Shown one piece after another: positions 9,295 to 23,588 of a stretch of 64,000 nucleotides of DNA. The notes under the pieces were generated by a model. The model worked only from the letters and a program-made list of their open reading frames with translations. It was not told the origin of the DNA and made no database searches. The stretch covers positions 8,281,547-8,345,546 of the forward strand of contig NC_135179.1 in the NCBI RefSeq assembly GCF_041146795.1, written 5' to 3'. This DNA comes from Maylandia zebra. Taxonomy: Eukaryota > Chordata > Actinopteri > Cichliformes > Cichlidae. The number at the start of each line of letters is the position of its first letter. The stretch's first letter is position 1. The translations under genes were made by a program, and so were the position numbers.

Positions 9295-12200
9295 GTGAGT
9301 TCAACCGAGTTTATTTTTTCCCACCTGTCCGGAGTAACAATCATATCGAGTAGCTGAACTAGATCCTCATAGTAAGTTAACCGACCCAGCAAGTTTCCAG
9401 GAAAGTCCGAGTTGCTCGGGGAACAGGACTGTACATAAAAAGTGCTTGTTCCTTTTCAGGAAAACTCAAGAAAGAAACCAGAAACGCAGTAGGAAGAACA
9501 GACTATGACAAGACGTAGTGCCGTGGCATTTGTAAAGCAGTACTATCTTTAAAAATACAGCATTATTCTGCTTTAGGGCTAAATGACTAACCTTAATGAA
9601 TTAATGGACTTACCTGTTTCGGGGTTAAATGCAGTAAATATTTAAGCTGCCTATCAAGATGTGTTTATGATTAACAATAACTTGAGCGAGACTGAAAGCA
9701 CTTCGGGCACTTGGAAGTGACTGAATCAAAAACTAAAGTAAGAAATTTTTGTAGCTATTCTCAATCAAAAAGTGTCACATCGAATGCAGGGGTGTCAAAA
9801 CATGTGGCCGGGGTGGACTACCCAGTTAAGTCTCGACCACTAAATAGGGTTAAAATCCAAAATGCATTTTCATTCTTGGTGAGCTGTGCCAGCAATCTCT
9901 GGGAGTGAAAATGTCTGGGAAGTTAAAAAAAAAAATCTTTACAGATTCCAGCATGTTGTTTAAACCTTAAAGATGGAAATGTTTGTCAATATTTATTTTA
10001 TTAGCCATATATAGCCAAGTTTAAGCAGTAAAATCACTGCATAATAATCAACATAGAAAAAGTTCAATAATCTTTCTCGCTGACCATCCTAAGATGCCCT
10101 GAAAATAAGTCGCATATCACTGTAAACACATTCTTCCCTTATTCTAACTTCAAAATAGGAATGAATAAAAAATTCAAAAATGTGTTTAATTGTACTGCAA
10201 TGCATTTCATTTAGGAACTGGAGTAAATAGGACCTAATTTGAGCCTTTAAGCCTATGAATGTGAAAATACGGAGATACACTGTTGAAATTTCACAAACAT
10301 GTAGGTTATCATTAAGTGATTAAACAAGTGATCCACTTATGATCAACTAGGGCTGTATGTACCCTTGAGTTAAAAATGAGCTTGACCTCCCTGCTTTGGA
10401 CATATAAACAATCTGTAAAAGTAGCACAGAGGAAAGTTAGTTTTAAACTTGGTGTTAATGTTAAACCTGGACAAACAAGTTCCCAATATAACTGTCTGTT
10501 CTTCCTTCTCTGTCTGTTCTCTGCCTTTTTTTGCTGTGTATGCACTTCATGATCAAATTTCTGAATCACACGAGCAACATTTTCCAAGGGTTTTTCTGCA
10601 CAGATGTGTGTGCGTCAGCCCTGTACCAGTGCTATGTTCAGACAGAAACATCCAAACCACACTTAGGATGAGCATTGCTTATCAGTCATGGTGAAGTTTC
10701 TGACTGGTCTGTTATGGAATTACGAATACAAAGTGGATAAAATGAATGTAAAGGCGCCAAAATTAACAGTATTAGTTTTAATATGTTGTTAAAATTACAT
10801 CTGTCCAGTCTATGATATTTATTTGAAATTGCTGTACTATAGATCAGGGGTGTAGCCCATACTGAGTTGGATACAGTAAGAAAAATAAAAAGGGACTCAA
10901 AAGGTCAACAGAAACATGGTGCAGAAACGTGTCTAATCAATTCATTTTGGTAGAGCTGATATTTTCTCTTAGAAAATGTACATTTTTCTACGACAGTGTG
11001 CTGTACAATTCATCTAAATTCTGTATCAGCATTAAAGTATACATGAAATGTAATCATTCACAGATATAAATGTGACAAGTGAAAAGCCAGCCAAAGAAAA
11101 ATACAGAGAATCCCAGGTGTGTACAAAAACAGCCAAACTTTCCAATGTTATCAGTGTTTGTTATCTTGGCTTCATTGTCTGAAAATATATCTCTAAAAAC
11201 ATAGTCTGACAATTTCAGTTTATTATACAGTCATTCATCTTTAAGCTCCAAATAGACAGCACCCTGTTTTTGACCACACACCTGAGGGAGCAACCTGGCC
11301 AGTCAACCAGCAAATTTTACCCCCTTAGTGTCCCTTAGTGACTTTTCCAACTTTGGCCTGTGACGATAATGCTGTGTGAATTGTGATTGATTAATGGTTT
11401 TGCATAAACCTAGTTTAATCATTCATGAATGAGATACTATCGTAGCTAGCTGCACTGAGTAGGAGATTCTCTGTATCTCATTGTACAAGTGTATAGTGAC
11501 AGTAAAAGGCGTTCTATACAAGTGACTGTTTATTAATTATTTACTAAATCACAATAATTCCAAAAATGGACACAGTGTGACATCTTAAAGTTAAAAAGTT
11601 TAAATGGCCCAATGGCCGTGAAGATCCGCTTGGTAAAGTAAATCCGTTGGGTATCTTTGTTGGCCTTCAGACAGCAATTCTGACAGCTAAAGAACCAAAC
11701 GCAGGGCTCGCAAAATCGCTAGCCCGACGTCCCGGAGCTAGCAACATCTCCGGTCGGGCAACCAAAATCTATCTCAGCCCTGCCCGTTGGGTTATCATAT
11801 AGCCCGAAAAAAAGTTCATAAAGATAAACAGAAAAAAAAAAAATTTTAATATATTTTTTGTACCTTTTCTAACCTAGTTTTTGGCTGCTGCAGAACATAA
11901 TATGAATAACCGCAAAGACACATTCATTAATACAAATGACCTTTGTATCTGAGTGAGACTGTTTTTTGTTTGTGTTGCTAAGTCGGTCTTTAATACCATC
12001 ACCGTACAGACATGCATCACTGAGGGAAGAAAAGCTCTGCTAATATTTACTATTTATTAACACATTTTTGTACAGCAGTGTTTCTCACACAGGCTTTATT
12101 TTGGAGGCCACTGAAGTGTATCTTAAAATTTATTTTAATTATTTCATTTGTTTCAGTGGAGAAAATTGCATTCAGTTGTACTGTGTGTAAGTCCTCATTC

Positions 12201-13896
12201 TCCCCATTCAAACAGCACCTCATCTTCTTTATGTTTTCCTACTTGTAGGCTGATCAGGTTGATATTTTGGCAGGCCCCAGGCCTTCATCTAGTAGTTTAA
12301 AAAGGTCCTACTCCACCATTTTGGTGGAATATCGATTGCAGGCTTCTGTAACACTAAGGAGTTCAATACAGTGGAGCTGGAGACCATCCACGGGTTACGA
12401 AGCTTAATAGACAGATAGCTAACTACTTAAGAAAGTGTGAGGGTACCTCCTTTAGTATATGTGTCCTCCGCAAGTAACAGCTTTCATTGTTTCTCTGTGG
12501 AGGGTGAGGAACTGTTACGGTTTCCTTTTAGGTGTTTGGGCTTCATCCCATGTGCACTATAGATAGCCACACATGACTATTGTTTTCAGTTTTTTTGCAC
12601 TGTTGTGAAATATAACAGAAGGTTGTTTTGAGTTTATTATAGTTTCTTCCAGTGGCTATTTGCATAAATGGCCAATTAAAAGGATACTTCTTTTCATGTC
12701 TACTCCGGAGCAGGAAGTGAACAAACTCAAGTGTCCTTTTAATTGAAGGCTTGTGACCTTGACCCTAGATTAATGTGTCGCCTCATCTAATCCATACCAC
12801 CCAAATTCTTCATTAATATTCCAGACATCATGGGTAGTAAGCAAATTAGTGGCTCAAGGAACATGGAAAGGAGTGAGGGTTATTTACTTTAGGCTTGATG
12901 TTACTTAAGGGTTTCTTCCTCATATACTACAGTGGAGAGAGTTCACACAAGTACAGAAGTACATTTGCTGCATATGCTGCTTTTTTGCTCTGAGTTGAAT
13001 TCATACATTTGGCTTTTCAGCCGTCTTCCTCTTGTTTCAAGGTCATTAATTTAAGCACATCCTGAAACTGGAGATCTGGCAATACCCAGGGGTGGTGCTA
13101 ATTATGGTGGCATCCCAATAGATCTGTACTATAACCACATTATCGTTAACACAGAAATCTGCAAGGCCCCATTTAGACAGCCAGTCACACAGCCTGATCA
13201 GCTATACAGCTTAATGTTCACTTAGCAAAGCTACATGCACAGCACACACACTGTAGGTTTGTTACACTGCTTATCCCCAGAAGAAGTCTTTGGGGCGCGT
13301 GTGCCCATGTACAGTGAATGCAGTGTATATTTTCTGTTGTTTAATAAGGTATTTCTCTACATCCTCTAAACGATGGTATTGTTTATAAATTATTAAATGA
13401 AAACCAAATGTAGAAACTGTTTTTAAAAAATTCTTACAGTGATGGTGATTTTCTTTGGTTCTAAAATCTCTTTGGGTGCCAAAAACTTCTCTATATAGAA
13501 AAAAGCTGTGTTATTATGCAGCTCAATAGATAAGAAGCCTACAAAAAGTAATAAAAACAATCTAATTAATTCAGCTTACTGTAAACCACCTTTAGACAGT
13601 CATGGAGCCTGAATTACAACATTGCATTCAAACAGAAATATTGTTCTACTTTCTATTAATTACCATCAGTTTTTATTAATATTATCACCTTACTGTCAAC
13701 ACTTGAACCCAAACTGTGAATATAAATATTTGGCCTGTTCACGTAGTTTCTCTAAATGTTGTTCATTTGTTTGCTACCCAACGGTGTTAACATTGTTCTT
13801 TCTCAAATATTCATGATCACATCCAACACCCAGAGAGTTTGGGGGAGTTCTTTGTTTTTCTTTGGTTTAGTTTCTTACACGCTATAAAGCTTGTAA

Positions 13897-13951
13897 CTTG
13901 GCAGTAATGCCAAGATGTGTGCATAAGTGACCACAGTCACTTATGCACACA
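13897..13951. repeat. Two adjacent perfect hairpins
   Basis: CTTGGCA (13,897-13,903) and TGCCAAG (13,908-13,914) form a 7-bp stem with loop GTAA. One base later, a 16-bp perfect arm, TGTGTGCATAAGTGAC (13,916-13,931), pairs with 13,936-13,951 across the loop CACA. No known family is recognised. Confidence 0.9.
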
Positions 13952-14267
13952 ACCACGTGTTTCAGTTTCTGAACATCAAAAGCAAACCTTTCGTGGGCAT
14001 TGTTTGCTCAACAGAAGTTAGTAATTTTGTTCTCAGTTATTCAAATGATTTTATATGAAGGTCAACATAACACCACCAGTAAGCTCTTCTTTTAAATGGG
14101 GAAAAATGTATTTATAAAGTTTTAGTTAGTTCACTATACAACAGAATTTCTTTTACATTAAAAAAATAAATAAATCTGGTTCCACCTCCCCAAATAAACC
14201 TCAGCATTGCTGTGATTAAAAATGTTTGTACACATGTTTACTCATTATTTAATAAACATCTAGCAAT

Positions 14268-14270
<3 letters not shown>

Positions 14271-14314
<44 letters not shown>
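14271..14314. repeat. (TA)n microsatellite
   Basis: About 22 uninterrupted TA units. Confidence 0.97.
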
Positions 14315-14319
<5 letters not shown>

Positions 14320-15567
14320 TTTTATAGGGGGGGTGTACACATTCCAAAGTAAAAGTAAAATATTTTTTCATTGTCTTGTCAATTTGGTAAATATATCTTT
14401 GCACGATTTTGGGGTGATTCTTGGCGTGATTGTGCATTAACTGCCTCCATGAAAGGCTTGTATTGTAAAATGTATTCTGAAATTACTCTTAATATCGTGA
14501 TAATTAAACGGACTAATGAAGAAACCAGACACTGAAGCTAAACGGAAATGGGCAAATTCAAGTGAACTGAAAACAAAAACAAATCAAGGGAAATCAAAAG
14601 CCTTATGCAAAACTGTGCTTTTTGAGCTTGGGAAAAACCTTGAACATCTTTTGCCAGGAAAAAGAGTTCTAAATTACAATTAACATTGTTCACATGTGGC
14701 AAAGTATAAGGAGCCGAACAGGTAAAACAGTACCTTTATAACATTTGTCTGGAATTTCATTCCTTTTTTTCTATTTATATATTGGACCCACAACAGGGAT
14801 CAACTCACGGTGGAGTGAGCCATAAAGTCAGTCATACAGTGGCAGAGCAGCTCAGATCTCTCTGCGCATCCAGGCTCAACTTGTCTGACTTTTTGTATTC
14901 TGCACAAGACTGTCAAAATCAAACACACAAGCCTCTTCTCCTTTTCCTTACATCAGCCTCAAAACGGAACCTTTCAATGTTAGCCCCGTTAAACCGCAAA
15001 GGTTGAGACATACTGCTCAAACAGAGATTCCGGAATGGCTGCTTGTTCAACTTTTTGTCACATGAAACGGAGTCGTTTCACAATACCAGGGTTTCTTAAT
15101 CACTAATATGAAGAGATGTGCATTTGCACACAAGTTAGCACCAGCTATAAATTGCTTTGCTGCCGCTGTTTCCCAAGATCCATTAAAAACAGCTTACTGA
15201 GTAGACAGAATTAATCCATAATGTTACAGTCCGTGGTCGCTCCAGAATATGGCAAATACATCAGTGGGCTTAAAAAGACATTAATGATAATGGGAGGAAA
15301 ACTAAAGTGATGCCAGTATAATAGCCAGGACACTCACAGAACTGCCTAATGTAAGTGATGACTTGCAGGATGATGGCACACTGAGGAAACTAAAGACAGC
15401 ATTTCTGACTGAGTTGTACTACTTTGTCTTTATCTGGGTCCTACGTTTATGCTGTCAATAGTACTCTAAAAGAAGCCGAGCCATTTTACGAAGTTAAAGT
15501 TTAGACTGCTTTGTATCCTTGGCTTTATTTGTATATGAAAACCACCTGGAGAAAGTTTGAAGGTGCG

Positions 15568-16255
15568 TTTTCATTTCATTTCATTTCATGTCATTTCATT
15601 TATTTATTTATTTCACACTTGGTTCAACAGTTTTAACAGTTTTGTCCTTTCATACACACAAACCATGCTTTTTCTCAGTATAACACTGTAACAATGCGTG
15701 AAAAGGAGCAGGAAGAAGAAAATATTCTTATTAAACCCTGCCCCCATCTGCAATCCAACTAATAACCAAGGAACACACTAACATTTATCTCCAGATCCTA
15801 ACGCACACCAAACATCAAATTTACAATCAGCAATATACCACTTCATATAATAACAAGGAGAAAAAATAAGTAAATAGAATAAAATAAGGCGAGAGAAAGC
15901 GTGAGAGAGGGGGGAAAAAAAAAAAAAAAACCTTCAATTAACTCCAATTTGGTTCATATTCTTCATATTGAATTATTGTTTTAGACATGTTAGACTTTTT
16001 AAAACAATGTAAATTTGTACAGTTCTTTAGATTATAATGAGAGTTCCACAGTCGTATACCCCTAACTGTTGGACTCATTAATCTTTGTGTAGTCCTAGTT
16101 AGTTGATGCTTAAAATGAAATTTCCTTCTGCTGTCTTCACCCCCCGAACACATTGAAAAGAAACTTTGTAACGTGAAAGGCAAAGTATTATTTTTAGCCT
16201 TAAACATAATTAATAGTGTCTGTAGTTTCACTAAATCTCCTAATTTTAAAACTTA
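15568..16255 (-). pseudogene. 5'-truncated LINE: reverse transcriptase C-terminus and 3' UTR
   Basis: On the reverse strand, 16,252-15,938 encodes a 104-codon frame. It contains KLGDLVKLQTLLIMFKAKNN, then RRKFHFKHQLTRTTQRLMS, then RGIRLWNSH and FKKSNMSKTI. This is the pattern of the C-terminal tail of fish L2/Rex1-like non-LTR retrotransposon polyproteins. The frame ends upstream in a stop near 16,253, so the reverse transcriptase core is missing. Downstream come a 3' UTR-like stretch and a terminal (AAATG)n/(AAAT)n tail (15,568-15,613 on the + strand). It is a typical 5'-truncated insertion, antisense to b3gnt2. The exact clade is uncertain. Confidence 0.75.
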
Positions 16256-19200
16256 CTGTTGAACTGTTGAAGTTAATGGTTCACAACATAGTTCTTGTTG
16301 ATGGTTTATAGTTGTCCGCTTTTAAAAGTAAAGATTTTGATGCCCACTTTTTTAGCAAAAGAAATTCACCGATTTTTAAGTTGTTGTTTTTTGTAAGTAG
16401 GGTTTAATTTACTGAAGGTTAGAGTAATACTTTATTAAACTGATAAAAGATCATTGGAAAATGTATCATCTTCTCCACTTACGCATGTAAGTTCATATTA
16501 TAAGCTGTTACTTTCAATGGAAATGTGAATTGTTGCATCCTTAATGAGTCATCTTGTTACTGTTGTATTCCCCTGTTCCATTAAGTCTTTGTCATGAGGT
16601 AGCTTTTAGCGGTCTGGTAACAGGAACACTGGAGTTGGGCAACATATGAGTGGTCAACAACTCACACAAACTCAAAATAAAAAAGATAATGGAAACTAAA
16701 TTGTCAGTGGCTATTTTGTCACCCAATTAATTTACAAGCATTGTTTCTTGGTGAATCTTGTGGAAAATCTAAACTATTATTAAAAATGCTCAATAATAAA
16801 ACACTTAGAAATGTGAAAACATCAGTTCCCTTTTGACAACAGTCATTGTGTGAACCATTGTCTTTGTGCTTCTTGTCTTTGCCACATAACCACTTCCTGG
16901 CCTCAGTTCCTAAGAATCTGTATCCATTTAGCCATTCATAGTAACTATGTAGATGCAATGCCAGCTATAGGAGTTCGCTAATGCACAAGAACCAGACAGA
17001 TATTTTCAAGTTGAGACCACATGGCTTGTCATTTGTATTGTTTCTAGGTGGATTTAAGGTCTTCCATATATTTCAAAGTAGGTTCGATATCACAGGTCAT
17101 TCAAGGATTCCAGCCTAATGATGTCTGAGTTATGGACTTTCTCCCTTATTTAATTATACATGGAAAACTATAATCTTGTTATCATAATGTGATTCTGATC
17201 TCGTCTGACATAAAGAAAAGTTGTGCACGCACAATGCAATAGCTTCAAAAAGATTTTTTAGCAAAAAAGCATGCAGCTCACCATGTCATGTTAGGAGCCT
17301 GAGAAGTATACATGGTGAGGTGGTTGTGGCTGTGCTGGCACGCACATAATAACATGGGTTAAATAGTGACTTTAAAACTATCAGGGGATGAAAAGAAGGG
17401 TAGATTCATAAGAAAACCTTGAGATATTGGTGGTGTTTAATTATGTGTAATGTAGAGTTAAAGCTAAAGCTTAGCAGTCATCTGAATCCATACACGCTTT
17501 CTTCACAATTTAAATGTGCAGGTGCAAAATTACTCGTTTTTATCGTCTTCCTCGGGAGATGTGATAACATTGTCACTTGATCAGCTTAAAGAGTCCATTT
17601 CCTTTCTTGCTGCATTAGCATCAGATGCATAATTTCTGTAAACAAAGCTACCATTTAGGTTTTTTTCTTACTGGCAAACACTTTCTAGGATGTCTCACTT
17701 CATTTTTACAAGCTTTATAATGTTTAAGATGTACACTATAATCCCTTGAGACAGAGATCTTCGGTTAATCTCTTTGTTTTTCTCAAGGAGTTCCTGTCAT
17801 TATTTGCAATTAGCCTTTCAGTGGAAACATGGCTATCTGTCATAGTTGCAGGGAGGGCCTTGTCAATGCATTTCTCTAAAGACTGGAAGTTCATGATTCG
17901 TTTTGCAGAGTGCACTTCATCTTTGCTCATCAGGTCACACTGGAGTGACACTACCTAAGTTCAGTGTGTGCTGGTGTGAGCAAATGACTAGCAGGTGGCC
18001 TAAGTGTAGCCAGGGTCACAAGTATTTGTTGATAATGAGAAATTCCAGTCTATTTTAAGTTCCAGTGCTATTGTGAGGCAGTGAATGTCTCTCCTTTCCC
18101 CATCACTATACTGTAGCTTAGAAATGGTCACTTTAGCATTACTAGGAGGAAAAAAAGAACATTTCCTCAGGTTGTTTTGAGAATAAATGTGCAGAGCTTG
18201 AGAGCTGTTCTTCGCCCCGTAGAACCCACCCCATAGCCATATTTGGATAAGGAAATTAGTGTTCCTGATATTACTTCAGTTTTTGGGCTTTTGTTATTTT
18301 AGGATTGTTGTTGTTGTTGTTGTTGTTGGGTCTCATGTACAAAACCAGGAACATAATCCCACCCTGTATACTTCAAGGACCTCTTGCTTGTCTCGGTGCA
18401 TGCTCAATCATTGAGGTAAGTAAAACCCTAAAGGTTGATTCTGTTTGTCTGGACGTAGCGTTTTCAGTGGGAGAAACGTTTTGTCACTCATCCAATTAAC
18501 TTGGATGATGAACGGAATCAATTTTTTAGGACCTCTAGGTTGAAATATTTAGGTTGTTATTGTGGTTTTATAGTAATTCCGATGAGGATGAATGGGAGAT
18601 TTTTAACAGAATGTCCTCTAAGGCTAGTTATGCATGTGTTGCATTTTAATAAAACCAACACAGAGATCAGAACCAACAAATACAATTAGGAGACTGTCTC
18701 ACATCAATGGAAAATTCTGAGAAGGAGCCATGACATTTGGTGGATATATTCCAGCTCAGACAGTCCCTCTTTAAGTTGCAGCCTTCAGGCTATTTATGGC
18801 CCTCCTCTCTTTGCACCGTGTCCCCATTAGACCCACATTTTTCGTACAGTAATATCTTAGTCTTGTATGAAGTATTACTCCCCAAAAAATTATCTTTGGT
18901 AGTTTCAACCTACAAAGGTGAAGAGAGTCTGCTCAACAATTTACAATCCATGGATAATGATGATTCATATACAAAGGTAATTCAAAGTGCTTTTATAATG
19001 CATTACAATGTCAGAGAGATAAAAGGAAATGATGAACTTCTAGATGCATACTGTCAAAATGTACTTGAGATGATCCTGACTGGGGACAGGCAGTAATCCT
19101 CTTGTTGAGTATCATCAGTAATTATCATGCTTTATTTATATAACCCAAGATTCATTTTGTATAGCTTCATGGGACATTTGTTTAAACAAAAATCTGTGAC

Positions 19201-19830
19201 AGTGTTCCAGTCAGATCCATTTTTAGCTTGGTATGGGTGGCTGTTGCGTTCCTTTCCTTGACTTTTATTGTTGTTGAATTTATTAAGCAGACCACAGAGA
19301 GGTAAATCAAGAACAGTGGCTCTGTCACCTCAAATCATTAACAGGTTTTCTGCTCAGTTTCTTTATGTGGTGGAAAAACTGTTTTTGATCCAGAGGATGC
19401 TGAAAACTCCACTCGCTCTAGAAGGAAAAACTTAAAACTGGGACCTGCCCATTGATTTGCCAGTTTTCACTGCGATGCATTGCCACTGGTAACACCCACA
19501 GAGGAAATCGTTAAATGTGAAACCAAAATATCGTAAGTGGTGCCAGAGACGAGACGTTTTACCTTCAGCATAAACACTGGTCAAAAAAATTAAAGGGAAG
19601 TTGCAATAAATATTCGTCCCTTAAGTCAGGTGCATGCTCCTCTAAATGGTTAGACTCTTTATCTTTAATTTTTTTTTAGCCTTTATCAATTGAAGGTTGA
19701 ACTTTGTCCACAGACCTGACGTGGCCTGTGGAGGAGACTTATCTGTTATCACTCGCACACAGCAGTTAGCAGCCTGAGCCTTTTAGGCTTCTCTGCCCTG
19801 CTGACCTGTTTCACACAACTTTGGGAGGGT

Positions 19831-19916
19831 TGCAACCGTGAGTGTGTAGGACGTGCTGCAACCGTGAGTGTGTAGGACATGTGTTCTGCAACCGTGAGTG
19901 TGTAGGACATGTGTGC
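19831..19916. repeat. Three-copy minisatellite
   Basis: Units start with TGCAACCGTGAGTGTGTAGG at 19,831, 19,857 and 19,887. The first is 26 bp, the next two 30 bp, and sequence identity is almost complete, so the array is recent. Confidence 0.95.
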
Positions 19917-22585
19917 TAACCAGACCTGCTGCAAAACAAGCCCACAAATATCAACCAGCTAGTGGAGAGGATGTCCTAGATACATTTTCTGTTTTTGAGT
20001 TCCTAAAAATGATGAAGTTTTACGTTGAGAAGGGCGTGGCTGATCAGTGGAGCTTCATTAGTTGTGCATTCATCTGTATAGTAATGGCAGTTAACGTTGC
20101 TTTAACCTCACTGTTAAAAATGTAATTAGTGTTTTCATCTGCAGTTAGTACGAAAAGCCTAGCGGCAGTAAAATGAGACAGAAGTGATTGGAGATGTCAG
20201 CTTCAGCGGGGTCAGACAGGTCCTTAAAGTAAAAAGAGGTGTGTTGATTTTTCACTTTTGAAATTTGTGTTGCCCTTTTCAGCATTTTAGAGACTCGTGA
20301 AATTTCCAGAGCTGCAAAAATATGTTTTATGTCCATTTTAGATGCCCTCCAAGACTCACAATCTAAACCCAAAAATGTGTTTGTTTGTTTTTCACTAGAG
20401 GTTTCTGTAATTAATTTTTTAGCATTAACATCGTGGTCTATATAATGTTTTAAATAGGAAAACTGCACAGTTTTCTTTTGCATTGTTCACTTGCATTGTA
20501 GTTTTGTTTTGGGAGGTTTTTTTTGTTTTTTGCCCAACAAACTGTTGTTATTTAGTCTTAAATAACTTATGTACAGGAGCATATGCAGGAAAGAAAAGAG
20601 GAAAGTTTCTCAGCATGGTCAAACAAACACAATGGAAAGCATGAGAAGCAACGGAAATGGAACAAAGCCAGGCGTTCCTTTCGATGATTAACTCCATTTT
20701 AATTGTTTGGCCATCCTCCGGTGGCTTTTTCAGTTTGTTTCGTTAAGAGGTTGCCTATGCTTGCTATCTGCTGTCCTCTCATATCTAACCAGCACACACA
20801 GGCAGTTTAATGATTAACAAAACCCAGTCATGTTTATATAAAACGAGCTTTCTACATCAGTCTTTTGCAAAAGCATTAGATTATTATTGCGTGTGTGTGT
20901 GTTTGTGTTTCACTTTTCTCTTTATATTTATATCTTTCTTTCTGTTTGTGAGAGATTTATCTAACAAAAACAAACTGTACAAGTTTATTTAAGATCCTGC
21001 TAGTTGCTCCCATACACAATTTAAAGTCAAAATGCTTTGAGAGATGATTTTATGCAGACATCCACGCAACGGCATGTCTGTGTAAGGAGGAGAAGCTCAG
21101 ATTTAAGGACTCTTAAGAAGGAAAAGTACCTTGGGTAAGCTCAAATATTAGTAAGCAAACAAATCTCTAAAACTGAAAATAAGTATTAGTCCTGAACAGC
21201 ACAAAGTCTAGTTTCTGTGGAGAGAAGAGCTCTGTTAAATACAGCAACCCCTCCTGTCTTTCGGTGAGATGGTGATAATAGTCTGCACTGTGTTTCATGA
21301 ATGTGAAGTCTGTTTCATGGCTTTGCTGTCAGTCAGATGTTTACCTGCACTTGAGTGACCAGCCTCCAGAGTTTTGTGGCAGTAACTAAATTTTTATGGA
21401 ATTTAAACATTAAGGATTGACAATTGAGGTAGGAGGGTCATGGTGTGTGTCTGTATGCGATTATAGAAGTAGAGTGTGTGTATATGGTGCTGAAAGTGTG
21501 CAAAAAAAGTATTGTAAAAATTACTAACTTAACAAACATGTCAGTATGTCATCAGCGCATGAAAGGATCTGACATGTCAGCTGGACAAAATAATTGGATA
21601 TTCTTTTAAGTTAATAAACTATGTTGTTTGTTTTGCTTAGTGAGATGTTATCCTTTTTCTTTTAGCTGCAGCAAATTTAAAAATATTAGACAAATGTGTA
21701 AGTGTGATTAGCCTCTAGGCAAACTGTATATCAGATAAACTCAGGCTCAGACTGTATACATTTAATTTATCACTTTACTGAATATATGGGAAAGTCAGAT
21801 TATCATAAAATTTCCTGCAACATAGAGGGGAATAAAATATAAAGTTGCTTCTAAAACCATTTCTTGATTGGTGCTCAGAGAAAAATGCAAACATTTCTGT
21901 CTAAGAAAATAAATAAATAAATACATTTAGCGCCTCACTGGTCTCTTATCTGGAACATAACCTACACCGGAGCAGAGAGGTGTGCTACAAAGTTAAATGG
22001 GTTAGCAAGCTTAAACTCACTGTTCTTTTTTACCTCGCTAGATCGTTATGGCAACTTGTTCTGAACACATAACCTGGTCAGGATCAGGTTATGTTCAAAG
22101 TTTAAACATTAGCTAGAGACACCACATACTCACTGATTTGTTTTTTGTTTTTAATTTACGGTCTGCTCTAAGTGTAATAGACATTATCTGCTGCTATACG
22201 AAAAAGTCCCACATGCAGTCTGTTCAGTCATGTGTTACAAACACCAGTGAATGTAGTTCAGTCATAAAGTTACAGGGATGCAGACTGTGCGTCACATTGT
22301 CACGGGAGATCGGTTCAGTTGGTGATGCAGAAAATGTCTTAATGTTTTCTGCTTGATCTGTTTCTCTGACACTTCTGGAACCGCAGCTAATAGAACACAG
22401 ATTAGAAAATTCCTCTGCTTGATTTTTGAATCACTCAGCATTTATAGACGTCAAATCACAAGACTTCAGAAGACTTTGTCCTGTCTGTATCTATCATCTG
22501 TTCCTTTTGATAATGTCTGATTGACGCTCAGTTGGTAAATTTTTAAAACCATTGTCATGATACCAAATCTCTCTGGCGCCTAAGT

Positions 22586-22783
22586 TTGTGAATGCAATAA
22601 CTCGAGAACACGGCAACATAGGAACTTCAAATTGATACCATAGGTGTGCTCCTTAAAAATATCAAATGAGTTTGAATCTCAGTGATCTTGGCGTAAAGGT
22701 CAAAGGTTTTCTGAAACTCTTGTGAATGCAAAAACTTGAGAAAAGGGTGACATAGGATGTTGAAATCGATAATATAAGTGTGT
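22586..22783. repeat. Diverged tandem duplication, about 134-bp period
   Basis: TTGTGAATGCAATAACTCGAG at 22,586 and its diverged copy at 22,720 are each followed by similar sequence (GACATAGGA-like, then ATAAGTGTG-like). The unit resembles a low-complexity teleost interspersed repeat. Confidence 0.7.
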
Positions 22784-23588
22784 CTGCTAGGAGCCTGAGA
22801 GGTAGCACAGGAAGTGGCCAGTATTTTTGGTTTTTGTCAAGTCAGCTAACACAAAGAAACCCTGGCTATGTTGATCATGAGTGGCAGCGCACTTCTTCTA
22901 AATAGGTTTGCAGCATAACCTGCCATAGCACTATACCGTGTTAAGAAGTGAACCACTTTTTGTACCACTGGGCAATCAGAGTGCCATGTTTATATGCAGC
23001 ATGAAATTAGGATCTGCATTTCAAGTAAGAATACTGTACACGGGGAATTACTTATTGTTGTACTAAGAAAGCACTCCCTCTGGAAACCAGCTCTGTTGCT
23101 TTCACATAGATTTAGTCGACACATTTTGTCCTGTGGTACCTGTCAGGAAAATTCTTAACTTAAAAATAAAAAAAATGAAAACCGTGAAAAGATACAAAAA
23201 TAAATCATAGTAATGATTGAACCTCCCTGAAGTGAAATTAAATGAAACCAAGTTCTGTTTTACTGTGAATTTTGACACCAGGGTTTTAATTTCATTAACA
23301 GCAAATCTACATCTGTTCCAAATATCACACATAAAACTGTATTTTATTATTAAAAGCTGTATACACCCTCCCACCCAATCATGACTGCTCACAGAGGTCA
23401 GACTTCACCAGTTCTTCTACTAGAAACACTAATAAAGATATATTTATCATTTTGTATTTAAATCAGGGTTATTGGTTCTTTCTTTAAGAAGCACACTTTC
23501 AGTATATAAAATTAGAACTGATGTCTTTTTTGTCCTCATGCTCTCTTCCTCAATATTGACATCTGGGTTCTTTCTCTCTCATTTGCAG

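Larger units (their letters stand above)
9295..23588 (+). other. b3gnt2: b3gnt2 intron 1 (inferred)
   Basis: About 14.3 kb with no supported coding exon. It holds the separately listed LINE relic, hairpins, TA array, minisatellite and diverged tandem repeat. Two one-ended hAT-like fragments begin CAGGGGTGTC (9788) and CAGGGCTCG (11,702). A (GTT)n run lies near 18,306-18,327. The remaining sequence is AT-rich and unremarkable. Confidence 0.55.

Noticed and set aside
11702-11830. Complete hAT element starting CAGGGCTCG
   Set aside because: I see no matching right terminus or target duplication, so only a one-ended fragment is noted.
15938-16231. 97-codon minus-strand frame as a host gene
   Set aside because: It is the C-terminus of a LINE polyprotein with an adjacent LINE 3' UTR and simple-repeat tail.
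18737-19096. 119-codon + strand open frame
   Set aside because: GTG start, no domain pattern, inside b3gnt2 intron 1.
20145-20483. 112-codon minus-strand open frame with a true ATG
   Set aside because: No recognisable family, no splice context and AT-rich codon use like the surrounding intron; length is within chance for this composition.
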